This document shows positions 35,262-44,588 of a DNA stretch of 64,000 bases, piece after piece. The notes beneath the pieces were generated by a model. That model saw only the letters and a program-made list of their open reading frames with translations, was not told where the DNA came from and did not search any database. Within the stretch, counting starts at the first letter, position 1; every line of letters starts with the position of its first letter. The translations under genes and the position numbers were made by a program. Source of the DNA: Verrucomicrobiota bacterium (GTDB lineage: Bacteria > Verrucomicrobiota > Verrucomicrobiia > Limisphaerales > JADJPG01); the NCBI GenBank assembly GCA_016713365.1, contig JADJPG010000037.1, forward strand, positions 37,392 to 101,391. Direction: 5' to 3'.

Positions 35262-36662
35262 ATGAAAAAATCTGCTGTTGTCTCCCGCTCCGGCCGCTTC
35301 GCCAGCGGTCCTGCCGCCGAAGTCGCCGACTTCTCCGAATCCATCTCCTTCGACTGGCGCCTGTGGCGGCACGACATCCTCGGTTCACTCGCCCACGCCG
35401 CGATGCTCCAGAAGATCGGTGTGCTGAACAAGGCGGAGCTCAACGCCATTCGCCGCGGCCTCGAGCAGATCGGTGAAGAGATCGCAACGGGCCGCTTCGA
35501 GTGGAAGCGCGAGCTCGAAGACGTCCACATGAACATCGAGGCCGAGCTGACGAAGCGCGTTCCCGCCGGCGCCAAGCTGCACACGGCGCGCTCGCGCAAT
35601 GATCAAGTCGCGCTCGATGTCCGGCTCTGGTTGCGCGACGAAATCGCGGCGCTGGTCAGCGAGGTGCATGAATTGCAGCGCTCGCTCGTCGAGCTCGGCG
35701 CTCGGAATTCTGAAGTGATCATACCTGGCTATACGCATCTCCAGCGGGCGCAGCCGGTTTACTTCGCGCATCACCTGCTGGCCTACGTCGAGATGCTGGA
35801 ACGCGATGGCGACCGCCTCGAAGATTGTTACCAGCGAGTGAACGTTTGTCCGCTCGGCAGTGGGGCGCTGGCGGGCAGCACCATGCCGCTGGACCGCGAG
35901 TTCGTGGCGAAGCAGCTTGGGTTCGTCGACGCCAGCGGTTATCCGCAGATTACGCAGAACAGCATGGACGGCGTGAGCGATCGCGATTTCATGGTCGAGT
36001 TCTGCGCGACTTCGGCGCTCATCGCTGTCCACCTCAGCCGCCTGGCAGAGGATGTGATTCTCTGGTTCAGCAGCGAGTTCAACTTCATCAAGATCGCCGA
36101 TGCCTACACCACTGGTTCCTCGTTGATGCCGCAGAAGAAGAACCCGGACGTCGCCGAACTCACGCGCGGAAAATCGGGCCGTGTGATTGGGAATCTCATG
36201 TCGCTCCTGACGCTCCTGAAGGGTCTGCCGATGACTTACAATCGCGACTTGCAGGAAGACAAGGAACGCCTCTTCGACACGGCGGACACCGTTCGCGCCT
36301 GCGTGCGACTGATGGCGGCGATGCTGGCGAACACGTCAGTCAATGCCTCGGCCTGCGCCGCTGCGGCGAGCGATCCGTTGCTGCTTGCGACAGACCTTGC
36401 GGATTATCTCGTGAAGAAGGGAATGCCGTTCCGCAAGGCGCATCACGTGGTCGGCGCCGTCGTCGCGCTGGCGGAGAAGTCCGGGAAGCCGCTGGATCGG
36501 CTGAAGCTCGCGGATTTTCAGGGCATCGACCGGACATTCACCGCGGACGTCACCAGTGTGTTTGATCTGAAGAAGGCGATGGCGCGCCGCAAGCTCACCG
36601 GTTCTCCGGGGACGCTCGAAGTGAAGAAGCAGCTCGCGCGGTGGAAGAAGGCGCTGGCGTAA
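35262..36662 (+). CDS. argH: Argininosuccinate lyase
   Basis: 466 residues from the ATG at 35262 (MKKSAVVSRSGRFASGP). The frame is open from 34842, but that part is antisense to lnt. Fumarase/aspartase-superfamily signatures are present: HTARSRNDQVALDVRLWLRD, GYTHLQRAQPVYFAHH and the flexible loop GSSLMPQKKNPDVAELTRGK carrying the catalytic Ser. The C-terminal SAYDVG-type region ends TFTADVTSVFDLKKAMARRK. It catalyses the last step of arginine synthesis, splitting argininosuccinate into arginine and fumarate. No other arg gene is adjacent. It is convergent with the sulfatase gene, 15 bases away. Confidence 0.96.
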   Translation: MKKSAVVSRSGRFASGPAAEVADFSESISFDWRLWRHDILGSLAHAAMLQKIGVLNKAELNAIRRGLEQIGEEIATGRFEWKRELEDVHMNIEAELTKRVPAGAKLHTARSRNDQVALDVRLWLRDEIAALVSEVHELQRSLVELGARNSEVIIPGYTHLQRAQPVYFAHHLLAYVEMLERDGDRLEDCYQRVNVCPLGSGALAGSTMPLDREFVAKQLGFVDASGYPQITQNSMDGVSDRDFMVEFCATSALIAVHLSRLAEDVILWFSSEFNFIKIADAYTTGSSLMPQKKNPDVAELTRGKSGRVIGNLMSLLTLLKGLPMTYNRDLQEDKERLFDTADTVRACVRLMAAMLANTSVNASACAAAASDPLLLATDLADYLVKKGMPFRKAHHVVGAVVALAEKSGKPLDRLKLADFQGIDRTFTADVTSVFDLKKAMARRKLTGSPGTLEVKKQLARWKKALA

Positions 36663-36677
36663 CTCGCCGCGTCGAAT

Positions 36678-37883
36678 TCAGAGCACGCGTCCCGGCTCGC
36701 GCACGCCGGAGCCTTTCTGCTTCGTCGCGGAATCGCCGAACTCAGCCCGAGCTTTGTTGGCGAGGGCTTCGAGACGAGCGACATAGAAATACAGCGCGTC
36801 GTGCGGCGACGTCGCTTTTTTCGCGCCGGAGAGGAGCGGCCAGATGTCGAGTCCATCGATGGGATGTATCGGCAGGCGCGCGCCAGTCAGCCGAGCGATG
36901 GTGGGCAGAACGTCGATGGTCATGGCCGGCTCGCGACAGGTGCTGCCGGCCGGAATCTTCCCCGGCCAGCGCGCGATGAACGGGACACGCACGCCGCCAT
37001 CGAACACGGTGGCCTTGCCTTCGCGCAGCGGTTTGGCGGAACCAGCGTGATCGCCGTAGACGAGCCACGGACCGTTGTCCGACGTGAAGAGGACGAGTGT
37101 GTTCTCTTCGAGATGATTCTTCTTTAGCGTGTCGAGGATCTGACCCACGGACCAATCAATCTCCGCGATCACGTCGCCGAACAATCCGCGCTTGGTCTTG
37201 CCGGCGAACTTGTCCGACACGAAGAGCGGCACGTGCGGCATGTTGTGCGGGAGGTAGAGGAAGAACGGTTGCTGCTTGTTTCGCTCGATGAAATCCATGG
37301 CGTGCCTGGTGTACCAGGTTGTGAGCTGGGTTTGGTTCGGCATGAACTCGATGATTTGCTCACCGCGAATCAGGGGGAGCGGAGGGTAGTTGGTCCCGGC
37401 CGTGGGATGGTTCGGCCACATGTCGTTCGAGTACGGCAGGCCGAAGAAGTCATCGAATCCGTGGCGCAACGGCAGGAATTCCGGACGATGGCCGAGATGC
37501 CACTTGCCGTAAACCGCCGTGGCGTAGCCGCGTTCCTTCAAGAGCTCCGCGATCGTGACCTCGTTGGAGTTCAGACCAATCTTCGACTGCGGTCCGAGCG
37601 CGCCCTTGATGCCGACGCGATTCGGATAGCAACCGGTCAGCAGCGCCGCGCGCGAGGCGGAGCAAACGGGTTGGGCGACGTAGAAGTCCGTGAACTTCAC
37701 GCCCTGGCGCGAGAGACGATCAAGGTTCGGCGTCGGGTAGCCTTTCGCACCGAACGCACCGATGTCGGCATACGCCATGTCGTCGCAGAAGATCAGGACG
37801 ACGTTCGGCAGTGGGTTCGGTGCCGATTCGGCGGCGCGGATCAGAAGTGCCAGCAGGATCAACAACCGCAGCGTGAGGTTCAT
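36678..37883 (-). CDS. Secreted Cys-type (formylglycine) sulfatase
   Basis: 401 residues from the ATG at 37883; an ATG at 37901 is also possible. The signal peptide is NLTLRLLILLALLIRAAES. The fold starts PNVVLIFCDDMAYADIGAFG (metal-binding Asp pair). The modification site is CSASRAALLTG, a C-x-A-x-R signature for oxidation to formylglycine. YGKWHLGH, FLYLPHNMPHVPLF and FTSDNGPWLVYGDHAGS supply other active-site residues. It probably removes sulfate from a polysaccharide. No true FGE is adjacent, and the nirV product at 22927 is a poor candidate. Confidence 0.9.
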   Translation of the reverse strand: MNLTLRLLILLALLIRAAESAPNPLPNVVLIFCDDMAYADIGAFGAKGYPTPNLDRLSRQGVKFTDFYVAQPVCSASRAALLTGCYPNRVGIKGALGPQSKIGLNSNEVTIAELLKERGYATAVYGKWHLGHRPEFLPLRHGFDDFFGLPYSNDMWPNHPTAGTNYPPLPLIRGEQIIEFMPNQTQLTTWYTRHAMDFIERNKQQPFFLYLPHNMPHVPLFVSDKFAGKTKRGLFGDVIAEIDWSVGQILDTLKKNHLEENTLVLFTSDNGPWLVYGDHAGSAKPLREGKATVFDGGVRVPFIARWPGKIPAGSTCREPAMTIDVLPTIARLTGARLPIHPIDGLDIWPLLSGAKKATSPHDALYFYVARLEALANKARAEFGDSATKQKGSGVREPGRVL

Positions 37884-37939
37884 GGCTGTGTCTCGTCGCA
37901 TATTCGCCGCGACGGCGGCAAGCCAAACGATTGCGGTCG

Positions 37940-38758
37940 TCAGCCGTGCTTTGGTGTGCGGGTGCGAAGCCAGGCCACGCGCCGGAGCGCCGCGCGGGCG
38001 ATTGCTTTCTCTTTCGGGCCGAGCGTCGTGGCTTGCGAGTAATCGAGGTAGGCGCGCATCAGCATGCCGCGCGTGGCGCGGGCGTTCAGCGTGGAGTAAG
38101 CCATCGCGCCAAGATCCTTCAGCAGCCAGCGGCGGTGGAGCAGGGTGGGGCTCATCGCACGCTGCAAGTCGATGAGGAACAATTCCGGTTTGCCCGCGAC
38201 GGGCGCGACGAGGATGTGACCGATGTAGAAATCTTTGTGCACCAGTCCGGCTTCGTGGAACTGACGGGCCAGGGTGGACACGCGTCGGAGAAATTCGCGA
38301 CGCTCCTTCGAGGGCAATTGCATCATCCACGTGTGACCTTCCACTGCGCCGGCAATCTCGGCGGTCATTAGGAAGCTCCGTCGTACGAGACCGCCGACGC
38401 GTTCCTGCCCGATGGCGATCGGAGCGGCGGTGCGGATGCCGATCGCGCTCACGCGATGTAACGCCTGCCATTCTTGGTCTGCTTCGTCGCCGGTGCCGGG
38501 CCAACGCAGCCAGCGCAGGAGTTTCGCGAAACCGGAAAGGTAGTTCGCTTCGTAGCGCTTGAGGAAAACCGGCTGAGTGCCGCCATCGGGAGACTTGAGT
38601 TCCAACCGCACGGTGCGGCGCCCGGGGAAATCACGCGCCACACGGCCGCCGGTGAGGGACATGATGGCTTCGAACGAATCGAGCCCGTTCGCGCGCAGCA
38701 GCGGAACGAAGTCTTGTGCGACCTGGACCTGCCCGCGATCGAGAAGTTCAGCGGCCAT
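37940..38758 (-). CDS. WaaP-like lipopolysaccharide kinase
   Basis: 272 residues with a protein-kinase-like fold. The Gly-loop/Lys region is PVFLKRYEANYL. The catalytic loop is GLVHKDFYIGHILV near 174, where HxDxYxxH with His at the usual Asn position matches WaaP of enterics. The metal-binding Asp is in LFLIDLQRAM. WaaP phosphorylates a core heptose of LPS. It is third of a leftward set of three related kinases, and its start overlaps the preceding kinase stop by 11 bases. Confidence 0.82.
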   Translation of the reverse strand: MAAELLDRGQVQVAQDFVPLLRANGLDSFEAIMSLTGGRVARDFPGRRTVRLELKSPDGGTQPVFLKRYEANYLSGFAKLLRWLRWPGTGDEADQEWQALHRVSAIGIRTAAPIAIGQERVGGLVRRSFLMTAEIAGAVEGHTWMMQLPSKERREFLRRVSTLARQFHEAGLVHKDFYIGHILVAPVAGKPELFLIDLQRAMSPTLLHRRWLLKDLGAMAYSTLNARATRGMLMRAYLDYSQATTLGPKEKAIARAALRRVAWLRTRTPKHG

Positions 38759-39548
38759 TCCAATCCTCCGGCCAACGTTCGCGGCGATAGCGGGTGACGT
38801 CGCGGGCGAGGGTGAGTGTTTCCGCGTCGAGCGAGTTCTTGCCGAGGTAGGTTTTGGCGAAGTCGAGTCGCTCGGAGCGGGTGCAGTATTGCGATCCGCA
38901 TTTGTCGAGGCCGGCCAGATCCTTCAGCAGACGACGTCGTCGCCACGGTGACCAGCGATCGAACTGGCCGCGCGGGCAATCGATCCACCAAACCAATGGC
39001 GGACGGTTCTTCTCAATGCTGACGAGAATGTTTCGCCAGTAGAGATCGTTGTGGAAAAATCCTGCCTGATGAATGGCTCGGGTCATTTCCGCGAGCTGGC
39101 GGAGCACGGCGCGTCGGGACCGGGCATTTGCTGCGCCGGAACTGGGCGGGCAACGCTCGCTCATGAACTCAATCAAGCCGACGGCGTCCGGGATGGCGCG
39201 GGTGATGATGAACGCGCTGCGGAGGCGGCCCATCTTGTCGCGTTGTTCGCCGCAGGCGATGCGTTCGGCGCAGCGGACGTTCAGGATGGTGAACGTTTCG
39301 TAGTTGTCGTATTCGCGCCGCGCCTTGGAGGGACGACCGAGAAATCCGAGCGACGGCGGCTGATGGAAGTATTGCTTGTAGAAGATCGAGACGGGCAGCC
39401 CGCCAGGGCGGGTCAGCGTGCGGGGTTGAACGAAGACACCGGATTTCCGGGGCGGCTGATCGGGTCCAAAAGCCGCGGCGATGGAGTTGAAGGATTTCAA
39501 CCCCAGCGCGGTCAACGTGGATTCGTATGGCCCGGCGATGAGCAGCAT
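38748..39548 (-). CDS. WaaP/Kdo-kinase-like LPS kinase paralogue
   Basis: 266 residues from the ATG at 39548; the longer frame upstream lacks homology. The fold is the same as its neighbours: SIFYKQYFHQPP (Lys), FFHNDLYWRNILVS (catalytic HxD with Asn, as in typical kinases) and VWWIDCPRGQFDRW (metal Asp). About 10 Arg/Lys residues in RWSPWRRRRLLKDLAGL suggest contact with anionic lipid or LPS core. Overlap with the next kinase and close spacing to the previous one imply a joint role in modifying a surface-glycan core. Confidence 0.78.
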   Translation of the reverse strand: MLLIAGPYESTLTALGLKSFNSIAAAFGPDQPPRKSGVFVQPRTLTRPGGLPVSIFYKQYFHQPPSLGFLGRPSKARREYDNYETFTILNVRCAERIACGEQRDKMGRLRSAFIITRAIPDAVGLIEFMSERCPPSSGAANARSRRAVLRQLAEMTRAIHQAGFFHNDLYWRNILVSIEKNRPPLVWWIDCPRGQFDRWSPWRRRRLLKDLAGLDKCGSQYCTRSERLDFAKTYLGKNSLDAETLTLARDVTRYRRERWPEDWNGR

Positions 39549-39612
39549 CTGCGGAGGATGTAGCGGACTCCGGGCGGGGCGGAAAGCAAACTTCGCAGTC
39601 GGACGGTTTGAA

Positions 39613-40461
39613 TTACGACGCCGGAGCCTTGGACCGGCCGATGACTCGGCTGAGCTGGCGGTCGCGCATCGGGTCGGCAAGCGCGAGGGTGCGCCGCAGG
39701 AGAGCCTTGTCGGGCGCGTCGAGGCGGCGATGGCCACGGTAGAGGAGGAAGAATCGCAACCGCTCGGTGCGGCTGAAAAAGTGGGGCGCGGCCGAGTCCA
39801 ATGCCGCGAGATCGTAGGCGCGAGCAGGAGCGTCTTTACCAAGCATTTCCAGTCGACCCTTGTGGGCATCGATCAGGTAGAAGTGATCGAGGGCGCCGTG
39901 GGAGAGGAGAATGTTTCGCCAGAAATAATCGTGATGAACAAAATGCTGCTCGTGCAGCCGACGCGTGTAGGCGGCGAGGCTTTCGATCAACATCCGGCGA
40001 GTTTGGCGTCGGGTGTCCCCGGTCAGCGCCATCAGCTCGCCTCGGATGTATTCGTGCAACGGCTTTGGCGCTGGGACGCCATCGCTGATCAAATAGGAGC
40101 GGACGAGCCAGCCGGCTTTGCGTTCCTCCCCGTAGGCGATGGGTTCTGGCGCATCGAGGCCCATGGTCCGCAGCCCGGCGAGGTTTTGGTATTCGCGCCG
40201 GGCCTTCGGACAGCCGAAAAACGTGCCGCGAAACATGCCGCTCCAGAGCTGCTTGGGTCGGCTGATCCAGTACTTCTTGATGAAGACGATGGGGGCGGTG
40301 CTTCCGGAGCCGAGCACCACCCGGCGGACTTCGGTGCTGCCACTGCGGGTGATGATATCGCCGGCGGTGTAGCGATAGATGCCATCGATGTCGGCCAGTT
40401 GATGAGCCTTCAGCAAGGCTTCAAAGGCAGGAGCGATGACGTTGGTTTGCCGGCGGAACAT
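39613..40461 (-). CDS. WaaP/Kdo-kinase-like LPS kinase paralogue
   Basis: 282 residues from the ATG at 40461 (MFRRQTNVIAPAFEALL). The frame extends to 40989, but only as antisense of the methyltransferase gene. Kinase elements are IVFIKKYWISRPKQLW (Lys), FVHHDYFWRNILLSH (HxD...N) and FYLIDAHKGRLEM (metal Asp). KARREYQNLAGLRTMGLDAP is shared nearly word for word with the second paralogue (KARREYDNYETF), which shows a duplication. It is first of the three-kinase set and divergent from a methyltransferase gene. Confidence 0.78.
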   Translation of the reverse strand: MFRRQTNVIAPAFEALLKAHQLADIDGIYRYTAGDIITRSGSTEVRRVVLGSGSTAPIVFIKKYWISRPKQLWSGMFRGTFFGCPKARREYQNLAGLRTMGLDAPEPIAYGEERKAGWLVRSYLISDGVPAPKPLHEYIRGELMALTGDTRRQTRRMLIESLAAYTRRLHEQHFVHHDYFWRNILLSHGALDHFYLIDAHKGRLEMLGKDAPARAYDLAALDSAAPHFFSRTERLRFFLLYRGHRRLDAPDKALLRRTLALADPMRDRQLSRVIGRSKAPAS

Positions 40462-40539
40462 CGGCCGGAAGCTAGGGTTTCGCGCCACGCACTGTCCACC
40501 GGATTTCAATTCCGTTGTGTTCGGCGTGACGGCTGACTT

Positions 40540-41217
40540 ATGCTCCGCTCCCTTATGAGCAGTGGTGCACACGATATCCAAAGCTACAAACGACGTTTGC
40601 AGGACGGTCGTAAGGCCGAGCTCTACGCGAAGCGATTCGAGAGCGGTTCCCGCAAGCGCATCGACAAACGCGAGCAGCGCGCGGTGCGAAAGATTTTCGC
40701 GGAGCTGAAGGATTGTCACAGCGTGCTCGATGTGCCGTCCGGCGCCGGACGGTTTGTCCAGACGCTCAGTCAGGGTGGACGACGTGTCTTGGAAGCGGAT
40801 GTCGCGTTCGAGATTCTCGAATACGCCCAGGACCGCGCGGACCGTCTGAAGATTGACGCGCAAACCATGCAGGGCGACGCCGCTCGTCTGCCGCTGGTGG
40901 ATGGCGCGGTGGACTGCGTGTTCAGCAATCGTTTGCTGCATCACATCCATGCGTCGACAGAGCGCCGGGCGTTGCTGCGGGAGTTCCACCGTGTGTCACG
41001 CCGTTACGCCGTGGTTTCGTTCTTTAATTACAAGGGGCTGGCGCGGATTCGGGGTTTGCTGAAACGCCTCAAGGGCCGCGTGCCGCCCTACGCGAATCAA
41101 CCGACTCAGGAAGAGTTCAGTGTCGAGGTGACCGAATGTGGGTTCCGGGTGAAGGAGATTGTTGCCACGGGAATGCCGTGGGTTTCCCAGAAGTATTTCG
41201 TGCTGGAGAAAGCCTGA
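40540..41217 (+). CDS. Class I SAM-dependent methyltransferase
   Basis: 225 residues from the ATG at 40540, or 220 from 40555. Methyltransferase motif I is VLDVPSGAGRFVQTLS. Motif II is VLEADVAFEILEYA. LPLVDGAVDCVFSNRLLHHI marks a Methyltransf_11-type protein. The C-terminus has a basic stretch (RIRGLLKRLKGRVPP). The substrate is unknown. Its divergent placement from three LPS-kinase-like genes suggests modification of a lipid or surface glycan (inference). Confidence 0.83.
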   Translation: MLRSLMSSGAHDIQSYKRRLQDGRKAELYAKRFESGSRKRIDKREQRAVRKIFAELKDCHSVLDVPSGAGRFVQTLSQGGRRVLEADVAFEILEYAQDRADRLKIDAQTMQGDAARLPLVDGAVDCVFSNRLLHHIHASTERRALLREFHRVSRRYAVVSFFNYKGLARIRGLLKRLKGRVPPYANQPTQEEFSVEVTECGFRVKEIVATGMPWVSQKYFVLEKA

Positions 41218-41327
41218 ACGTCTGGTGCCGGAGCGGAACTTTGCTGGTGCCACTTGTTCGTTGCGAAACGCGGTGTTACCTTCCGCGCCAGTAAAATGGC
41301 CGTTGTACTCCAACCTGTGTTTCGCCG

Positions 41328-41645
41328 ATGCAATCCCCGTTCAACTATTCCCCGCTAAAGCCCAAGGGTTATTCCGCCAAGAACATCATCAAACCGGTCG
41401 TCTTCATCTGCCAGGCGCCTGAGGCCCAGGAGGTCTTCGTCACGGGAGATTTCAATGACTGGGATCCTGTCTCTCATCCGCTGAAGAAGATGCCGGACGG
41501 CGCCTGGCGGGGTGAGGTCCAGCTGAACCACGGTCATCATCACTACCTGTTTGTCGTGGACGGTAAACCGATGCTGGACCCGCGCGCTCAGGGCATCGCG
41601 CGGAATGAGAAGAACGAGAAGGTCTCGTTGATCGCGGTGAGCTGA
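41328..41645 (+). CDS. CBM48/AMPK-type glycogen-binding domain protein
   Basis: 105 residues, essentially one carbohydrate-binding module of the isoamylase N-terminal/AMPK-beta type: VVFICQAPEAQEVFVTGDFN, DWDPVSHPLKKMPDGAWRGE and YLFVVDGKPMLDP. The two Trp residues typical of glycogen binding are present. No catalytic domain follows. It may bind storage glycogen or regulate a partner. CBM48 stand-alone proteins of this size are common in this phylum. It is convergent with the histidine kinase gene, with a short GC hairpin in the gap. Confidence 0.85.
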   Translation: MQSPFNYSPLKPKGYSAKNIIKPVVFICQAPEAQEVFVTGDFNDWDPVSHPLKKMPDGAWRGEVQLNHGHHHYLFVVDGKPMLDPRAQGIARNEKNEKVSLIAVS

Positions 41646-41699
41646 AGTTGTCGGACGGAGGGTGTCCGTTCGAACTGCGGGGCGTTTCAGCCGTCGGCC

Positions 41700-44588
41700 T
41701 CAAGGCGCCTTCACGGCTTGCGGACGGCGGGAGGTCCATTTTCGCAACGTGTCGTAGAGTTCCGCGGGCGTGACGGGTTTGCTGATCAGATCGTCCATTC
41801 CGTTGGCAAGGCAATGCCGCCGGTCTTCTTCCAGCATGCTGGCGGTCAGGGCGATGATCGGGAGGCGCGCGGGTGCGGCATCGGGTTTCACTCCACGCAA
41901 CGCGGCTTCCCATCCACGGATTTCCACGGTGGCCTCGTGCCCATCCAGCTCGGGCATCTGGCAATCCATCAAGACCACGGCGTAGTCGCGCTCACAGGCG
42001 AGAGTCACGGCTTCGCGTCCGTCGCGGGCGAGGTCGACCACGCAGCCCGCCTTGTTGAGCAGTTTGGTCACGAGCACCTGGTTGGTCCGGTTGTCTTCCG
42101 CCACGAGGACTCGGAGGCCCCGAAGACTGTCCGCGGGTGAATCTCCCTGTTCCGCGGGATGCAATTCCACCGGCGCTCCGTGGGAGCGGGAGGGATGCGA
42201 GTTCACTTCCTCGCAGGTCAGGGTGAACCAGAACTTGGAGCCCTTGCCTTCCTCGCTTTCGAATCCGATCTCGCCGCCCATCAGTTCCACGAGTCGCTTG
42301 CTGATCGCGAGGCCGAGACCAGTTCCGCCGAACCGCCGGGAGTGCGAGGAATCGGCCTGAACAAATTTTTGAAAGAGCTGGTCGTGCTTGTTTCTTGGGA
42401 TGCCGATTCCCGTGTCGGTCAGCGTGACTCGCAATCGACCGGCGATCGACCGCTGGTTCGCGGGGGCAGGAGGGTTGGCGGATGCCGGGACGGGTTCATA
42501 CTCGATGCCGATCCAGATTCCTCCGGCCTGGGTGAACTTAAGACTGTTACCGGCGAGGTTGATCAGGATTTGGCGAACGCGAGCCGGATCGCCGAAGACA
42601 AACGGGAGCGGCTGCAAGGGGAGCTGAAGTTTGAGCTGGAGGTTCTTGGCCCGGGCCTGCGCGGAGAGCAGACGAGAAACTTCACGGGTAACATCCGCGA
42701 GATCGAACCAGCTGTTCTCGAGTTCGAGCCGTCCGGCTTCCACCTTCGAGAAGTCGAGAATGTCGTTGATGATGGCCAGCAGCGCGTCCGTCGAGCCCTT
42801 GATGGTGTTGGCGTAGTCCCGTTGTTCCTCGGTTAATCCGGAGTCGAGCAGCAGGCTGCTGAAACCGAGAATGCCGTTCATCGGCGTCCGGATCTCGTGG
42901 CTCATGGTGGCGAGAAAGTCGCTCTTGGCGCGACTGGCTTCCTCCGCCTGATCCTTGGCCTTGACGAGGTCAGCCTCGGTTTGTTTGCGCGCCGAGATGT
43001 CCCGCAAGAACGCGCTGAACGTCAGCGAACCGCCGCAATCGATCGGTGTCACGCTCAGTTCGATCGAGATCTCCTGGCCGTCCTTGCGCAGGGCGGGGAC
43101 CTCAATGCGCCGGTTGAGCATGGTGGAGGAACGCGTCGTGAGGAAACGACTTAAACCTTTCTCGTGAGACTCGCGAAGTCTCTCGGGGACGATGACCTCG
43201 CCCAACTTCCGACCGCGCACCTCTTCCAGGTTCCAACCAAACGTGGCCTCAGCCTGGCGGTTCCATCCAGTGATGTAGCCGTGATCGTCCATTGCGATCA
43301 CCGCGTCCAGTGCGGTGTCGACGATCAGCCGCGTGCGTTCCTCGCTCTTCCGGACGGCATCAGCCGCCGCCTGGGCTTGCCGCGCGGCCAGGTCGAGGGC
43401 TGCGCTGTTGTGCTCGATGGTGACGATCTGGCGTTTCAACGTGGTGGCTATACCCCGGGCGAGAAGGAGGAGAAGCGAGCCACACACCACGCCCGCCAGG
43501 AGGAGGCGACGGCTTGTTTCCTTCATGGTGGTGCTGGCTTGTTCCGAGATGGAGTGTTGATAGTGGCTGAAGGTGATTTGTGACTCCGTGGCGATACCGC
43601 GGATTTCATCAATGCGACGGGTTGAGGATTCACGGAGCAATCCACGCTGTTTCTCCAGTTCCACGCGGGCCCAGCAGAGGGCGTAGAGGGAGCCTTCGTC
43701 GCCGTTGTTGGCGGTGACGCGGCTGTCCATGGAGGGAGAAGAGCCCATAATCCTTTTCTCCAGCGAGCGCTGGAGATCGCCAATGTTGGTCGCCAGAATG
43801 GCATCTTGGGTCGCCAGCCAGTTGATGCCGCGCGTCAGGCGATGCAGCGAGCCGGGCAAAAGATCGTCGCGAAACGTCGGAAGCTGATCACTCTGTTGAG
43901 TGCCCAGCAGTCGTTCCGTCAACAGCTCCAGCGTGGCCAGCTCGTGCTGCACTTCATCGATGACTTCGCGGAACGCCTGATCCGCTGCGATCTCCCTGGC
44001 CAGCCGGGTGGTCTCGGCACCCGTCGTGATGGTTCGCAGTTCGCGCAATCGTCGGGCTTTGGGCAGACGCATCCGGCCTTCCGAGGAAGTCACCACCGCC
44101 CCGGCGCCGCGGATCAGCGTATCACTTTGAGTCTTCACGCCCGCCAGCGCCGCCACGGTCTGGGCATACGACTCGTTCCACGTGCGGCATTCCTCGGTGA
44201 AACTGGTCAACGAGAGGAGCGATGCTTCGAGGGAAGCTATGTTGTTGCTGATGGCTGAGAACTCGGGTGTCTTTTGCGCGATCTGCAAACGTTGAATCAA
44301 GGATTCTCCCGACTCTGCCATCGAGTCGTTTCGTGCTGGCGTCCGTCCGGCCAGCCATTCCAGTTGCTGGTACTGGACCTGTGAAAGGTGCAGCTCCAGG
44401 CTCACGGCCAGCTTGTGCATGGTGTCCTGCTTGACGGCCAGCTCCTCGCTCGTTCGCCGCACGCGATTTCCCGCAAGCGTCATTAACAGCAGCACCAACC
44501 CCGTGGCCCCGACCGCGAGGAACGCGAGCATCCACACCTGCCGGACGGCAGGAGGCCGCGAGGTCACGCGTTGCAGGAACTCACTCAC
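41700..44588 (-). CDS. Hybrid sensor histidine kinase/response regulator with PAS domain
   Basis: 962 residues. TM1 is at about 18-43, then a long periplasmic helical sensor to about 360, and TM2 near 366-390. A PAS domain covers about 423-540 (LDAVIAMDDHGYITGWNRQA). HisKA has its phospho-His in FLATMSHEIRTPMNGILGF near 561. HATPase_c shows RRFGGTGLGLAISKRLVELM near 750-765. A C-terminal receiver starts VLVAEDNRTNQVL near 826, with the phospho-Asp in VVLMDCQMPELDGHE near 874. There is no output domain, so phosphate must pass to another protein. Its start overlaps the stop of the upstream periplasmic binding protein gene by 8 bases. Confidence 0.93.
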   Translation of the reverse strand: MSEFLQRVTSRPPAVRQVWMLAFLAVGATGLVLLLMTLAGNRVRRTSEELAVKQDTMHKLAVSLELHLSQVQYQQLEWLAGRTPARNDSMAESGESLIQRLQIAQKTPEFSAISNNIASLEASLLSLTSFTEECRTWNESYAQTVAALAGVKTQSDTLIRGAGAVVTSSEGRMRLPKARRLRELRTITTGAETTRLAREIAADQAFREVIDEVQHELATLELLTERLLGTQQSDQLPTFRDDLLPGSLHRLTRGINWLATQDAILATNIGDLQRSLEKRIMGSSPSMDSRVTANNGDEGSLYALCWARVELEKQRGLLRESSTRRIDEIRGIATESQITFSHYQHSISEQASTTMKETSRRLLLAGVVCGSLLLLLARGIATTLKRQIVTIEHNSAALDLAARQAQAAADAVRKSEERTRLIVDTALDAVIAMDDHGYITGWNRQAEATFGWNLEEVRGRKLGEVIVPERLRESHEKGLSRFLTTRSSTMLNRRIEVPALRKDGQEISIELSVTPIDCGGSLTFSAFLRDISARKQTEADLVKAKDQAEEASRAKSDFLATMSHEIRTPMNGILGFSSLLLDSGLTEEQRDYANTIKGSTDALLAIINDILDFSKVEAGRLELENSWFDLADVTREVSRLLSAQARAKNLQLKLQLPLQPLPFVFGDPARVRQILINLAGNSLKFTQAGGIWIGIEYEPVPASANPPAPANQRSIAGRLRVTLTDTGIGIPRNKHDQLFQKFVQADSSHSRRFGGTGLGLAISKRLVELMGGEIGFESEEGKGSKFWFTLTCEEVNSHPSRSHGAPVELHPAEQGDSPADSLRGLRVLVAEDNRTNQVLVTKLLNKAGCVVDLARDGREAVTLACERDYAVVLMDCQMPELDGHEATVEIRGWEAALRGVKPDAAPARLPIIALTASMLEEDRRHCLANGMDDLISKPVTPAELYDTLRKWTSRRPQAVKAP

